From Anas platyrhynchos (lineage: Eukaryota > Chordata > Aves > Anseriformes > Anatidae): a stretch of DNA of 64,000 bases. The translations under genes were made by a program, and so were the position numbers. The notes beneath the pieces are model-generated. The model was not told the DNA's origin. It searched no databases and was given only the letters and a program-made list of their open reading frames with translations. The stretch spans positions 21,752,501-21,816,500 of the forward strand of contig NC_092592.1 in assembly GCF_047663525.1 (NCBI RefSeq), written 5' to 3'. The stretch's first letter is position 1, and every line of letters begins with the position of its first letter. Positions 62,201-64,000 of this stretch are shown in pieces.

Positions 62201-64000
62201 TTTGTCCTGTCCAAATGCCAAGACCGAGCTCCTTCAACTGGTACCAAACCATATTGCAGGCTGCTGATCCCTCTGCTCTGTTCCGTATGCAGCATCTCCA
62301 CTGGCCAGCAGTCACTAAAAACTAAGGGGCTGGATACTGGTTTTTCATTTGGTCACCATCTTCACACTGAGACAGATTCTCACTAACCCTCCGCGTATGC
62401 AACTATGCAATCTACACATCACCACTGCTGCTTTTAGCTTCAGAAAATTAATCAGCCTGTTCACAGGGCTTTAGTAACAGCACAAAAGTAAGTGGATAGG
62501 AAGAGTCACACCTATACCCACAATCTGGAAAAGATCCTTCATCCTTTTTAATTACAATTTAAACTGCTGAGAAAATAAAGGAGCAAGTGTAAGAAAAGCT
62601 TAGAATGTTTTACTCTGTCAACCATCTCTGACAGGTAGACACAGATAGATGACAGAAAGAAAGATAAATCAGCAAGCCTAAAAAAAAGGGGGGAGGGGGA
62701 TTGCCTCTGCTAATTTTTGCTGATCAAACAGAACAACATCACAAAACACCTTTATATTTACTGTACACTATGCCTTTGTTGTCAGTTCTGGAGATGCAAT
62801 GCTTCATAAAGAGAAAACCAAGGCAAACAAAAGAGGCTAGCATGGCAGGCGGAGACTTTTTTCTAGAGTGTTAGTTACCTTTATGCATGTAGTTGCTCAG
62901 CAGTTAATGCTACTCAAACAGTGATAAGCTCTCTATACCATTTTATTTATGTATTAATTTTCTGACCACTTGTTTTTCTGAAGCTCTGAGAAATTTATCA
63001 CAACCTCACAAACTTGTTTGAGTAGCATTTTATTGCTGAGGAAAGGCTTGTGCAATGGGTAAATAGTGTCATTCCCTGTGTATTTATTTACTTTTCACAT
63101 TACAAGCCTTCGTACAGCATGTAACTGCCTCTGACCTGAGAAGGGCAGGGTCAGATTTTTTCTTCTAATCCTGGACAAGGAAGATGTGGACTTGAAAGTC
63201 AGGATTATAGAGCTATGGCAAGGGGTAGTCACATTATTGTACCCCAATGCCTGGCTGAAGGGAAGGAGCTAGTAACAAAGACAAAAGGGGATATTATCCC
63301 CCATGTAGAGTGGGAAAGGGAGCTGGGAAGGACAGGTGGTACCAGGTGATCATGGCAGTCTCCCAGAAGCCTTCTGGTAGAGTCCAGGCATTCCTGTGGT
63401 GGAGATTTCCAAACACATACAGCCCCAATTAACTCTGTGCGGTTGGTTCCCCAAGCCCGCTGAAAATCTCAGCTCAGGGGTTGCAGCCACGGCTAAGCAG
63501 CAGGCCCAAATACCTATGCAGAAACAGCATCCAGTAGATAGCACATGCTGCTACAACACTTGAACTGTCCTAGATAACAAGTGAATAGTTCTGCTGAGGA
63601 AGGAAGCTTCTTGCAGGAAAGTAAGAGAAGTTGTCAAAACCACCCATTCTTAAAGCCAAAATCAGGAGATTGGAATATATCCCTGATAAGCCATGCGATG
63701 GCCACATTGGCCACCCAGAAGAAGGTACCAGTACCCTGTGGACACTGGGGTTCATCCAGAAAGGGAAAGCAGAGAATTTGGACCACAGTTCCCATGACCT
63801 ATTGCAGCTGCACAGAAGCTGGAAAGTAATGAATTTTGAATTCCTTCAGACTCTTTCAAAATTGTCCCATGTTATCCTTCCTGAGGATATGAGCCTGAAT
63901 TTTTGCATGGTGATCCTGTCTCAAGCAAACATGGTTTCTGGCTGCAATTATGATTTCAGTGCACAAATTAACTCACATTAAAATATGATGGTGTTAACTT

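Larger units (their letters stand above)
52990..64000. other. Intergenic region right of the MSMB-like cluster
   Basis: No convincing exon, domain or gene was found on either strand over 11 kb. Simple repeats present include GA repeats near 54944-54957, AAAC/AAAGC repeats near 55530-55558, a run of 13 G followed by (AAAC)n at 57329-57390, and a TTTA repeat at 59193-59228. Open frames are all under about 120 codons and look random. Confidence 0.55.

Overview
The window is vertebrate nuclear DNA, almost certainly from a bird outside the chicken/duck lineages. It has small exons with GT-AG introns, a CpG-island promoter, and a fragment of a CR1-type LINE 3' end (about 39.3 kb). Two copies of an interspersed repeat resemble one I associate with Neoaves. 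The gene content fits the vertebrate neighbourhood in which WASHC2 (FAM21) lies near the beta-microseminoprotein gene MSMB. No prokaryotic genes, CRISPR arrays or tRNA/rRNA genes were seen.

Layout. (1) 1-9712: an uninterrupted tandem-repeat array with a 9-bp basic unit (GAGACCATA on +), organised into irregular higher-order units and starting before the window. (2) 10068-16906, minus strand: the first nine coding exons (299 codons) of WASHC2, the endosomal WASH-complex subunit, with a CpG-island promoter at about 16.6-17.24 kb. The array lies inside WASHC2 intron 9, because exon 10 and everything after it is beyond the left edge. (3) 17.3-24.9 kb: intergenic, no convincing gene. (4) 25.0-52.7 kb, plus strand: a tandem cluster of beta-microseminoprotein (MSMB/PSP94)-like genes. 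Three are intact four-exon genes (25021-28913, 37946-41601, 50393-52705). A fourth, decayed copy lies between the first two (30.8-33.6 kb). (5) 52.7-64.0 kb: intergenic, only simple repeats and short chance open frames.

The three intact MSMB-like genes share one architecture. Exon 1 contributes only the ATG, which abuts the splice donor. Exon 2 encodes the signal peptide, and exons 3 and 4 carry most of the ten-cysteine mature domain. Their predicted mature proteins differ strongly in charge by K/R minus D/E count (about +3, -9 and +11), which suggests functional divergence after tandem duplication. WASHC2 and the MSMB cluster are neighbours, and nothing indicates a shared function.

The main points for follow-up are the more than 9.7 kb intronic array with internal segmental duplication and a UCUCU motif in nearly every unit of the sense transcript, the GGGGCC-type G-rich tract in the 176-bp WASHC2 intron 1, and the charge-diversified MSMB cluster with its pseudogene. 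All calls are from reading and hand translation; no database search was possible.
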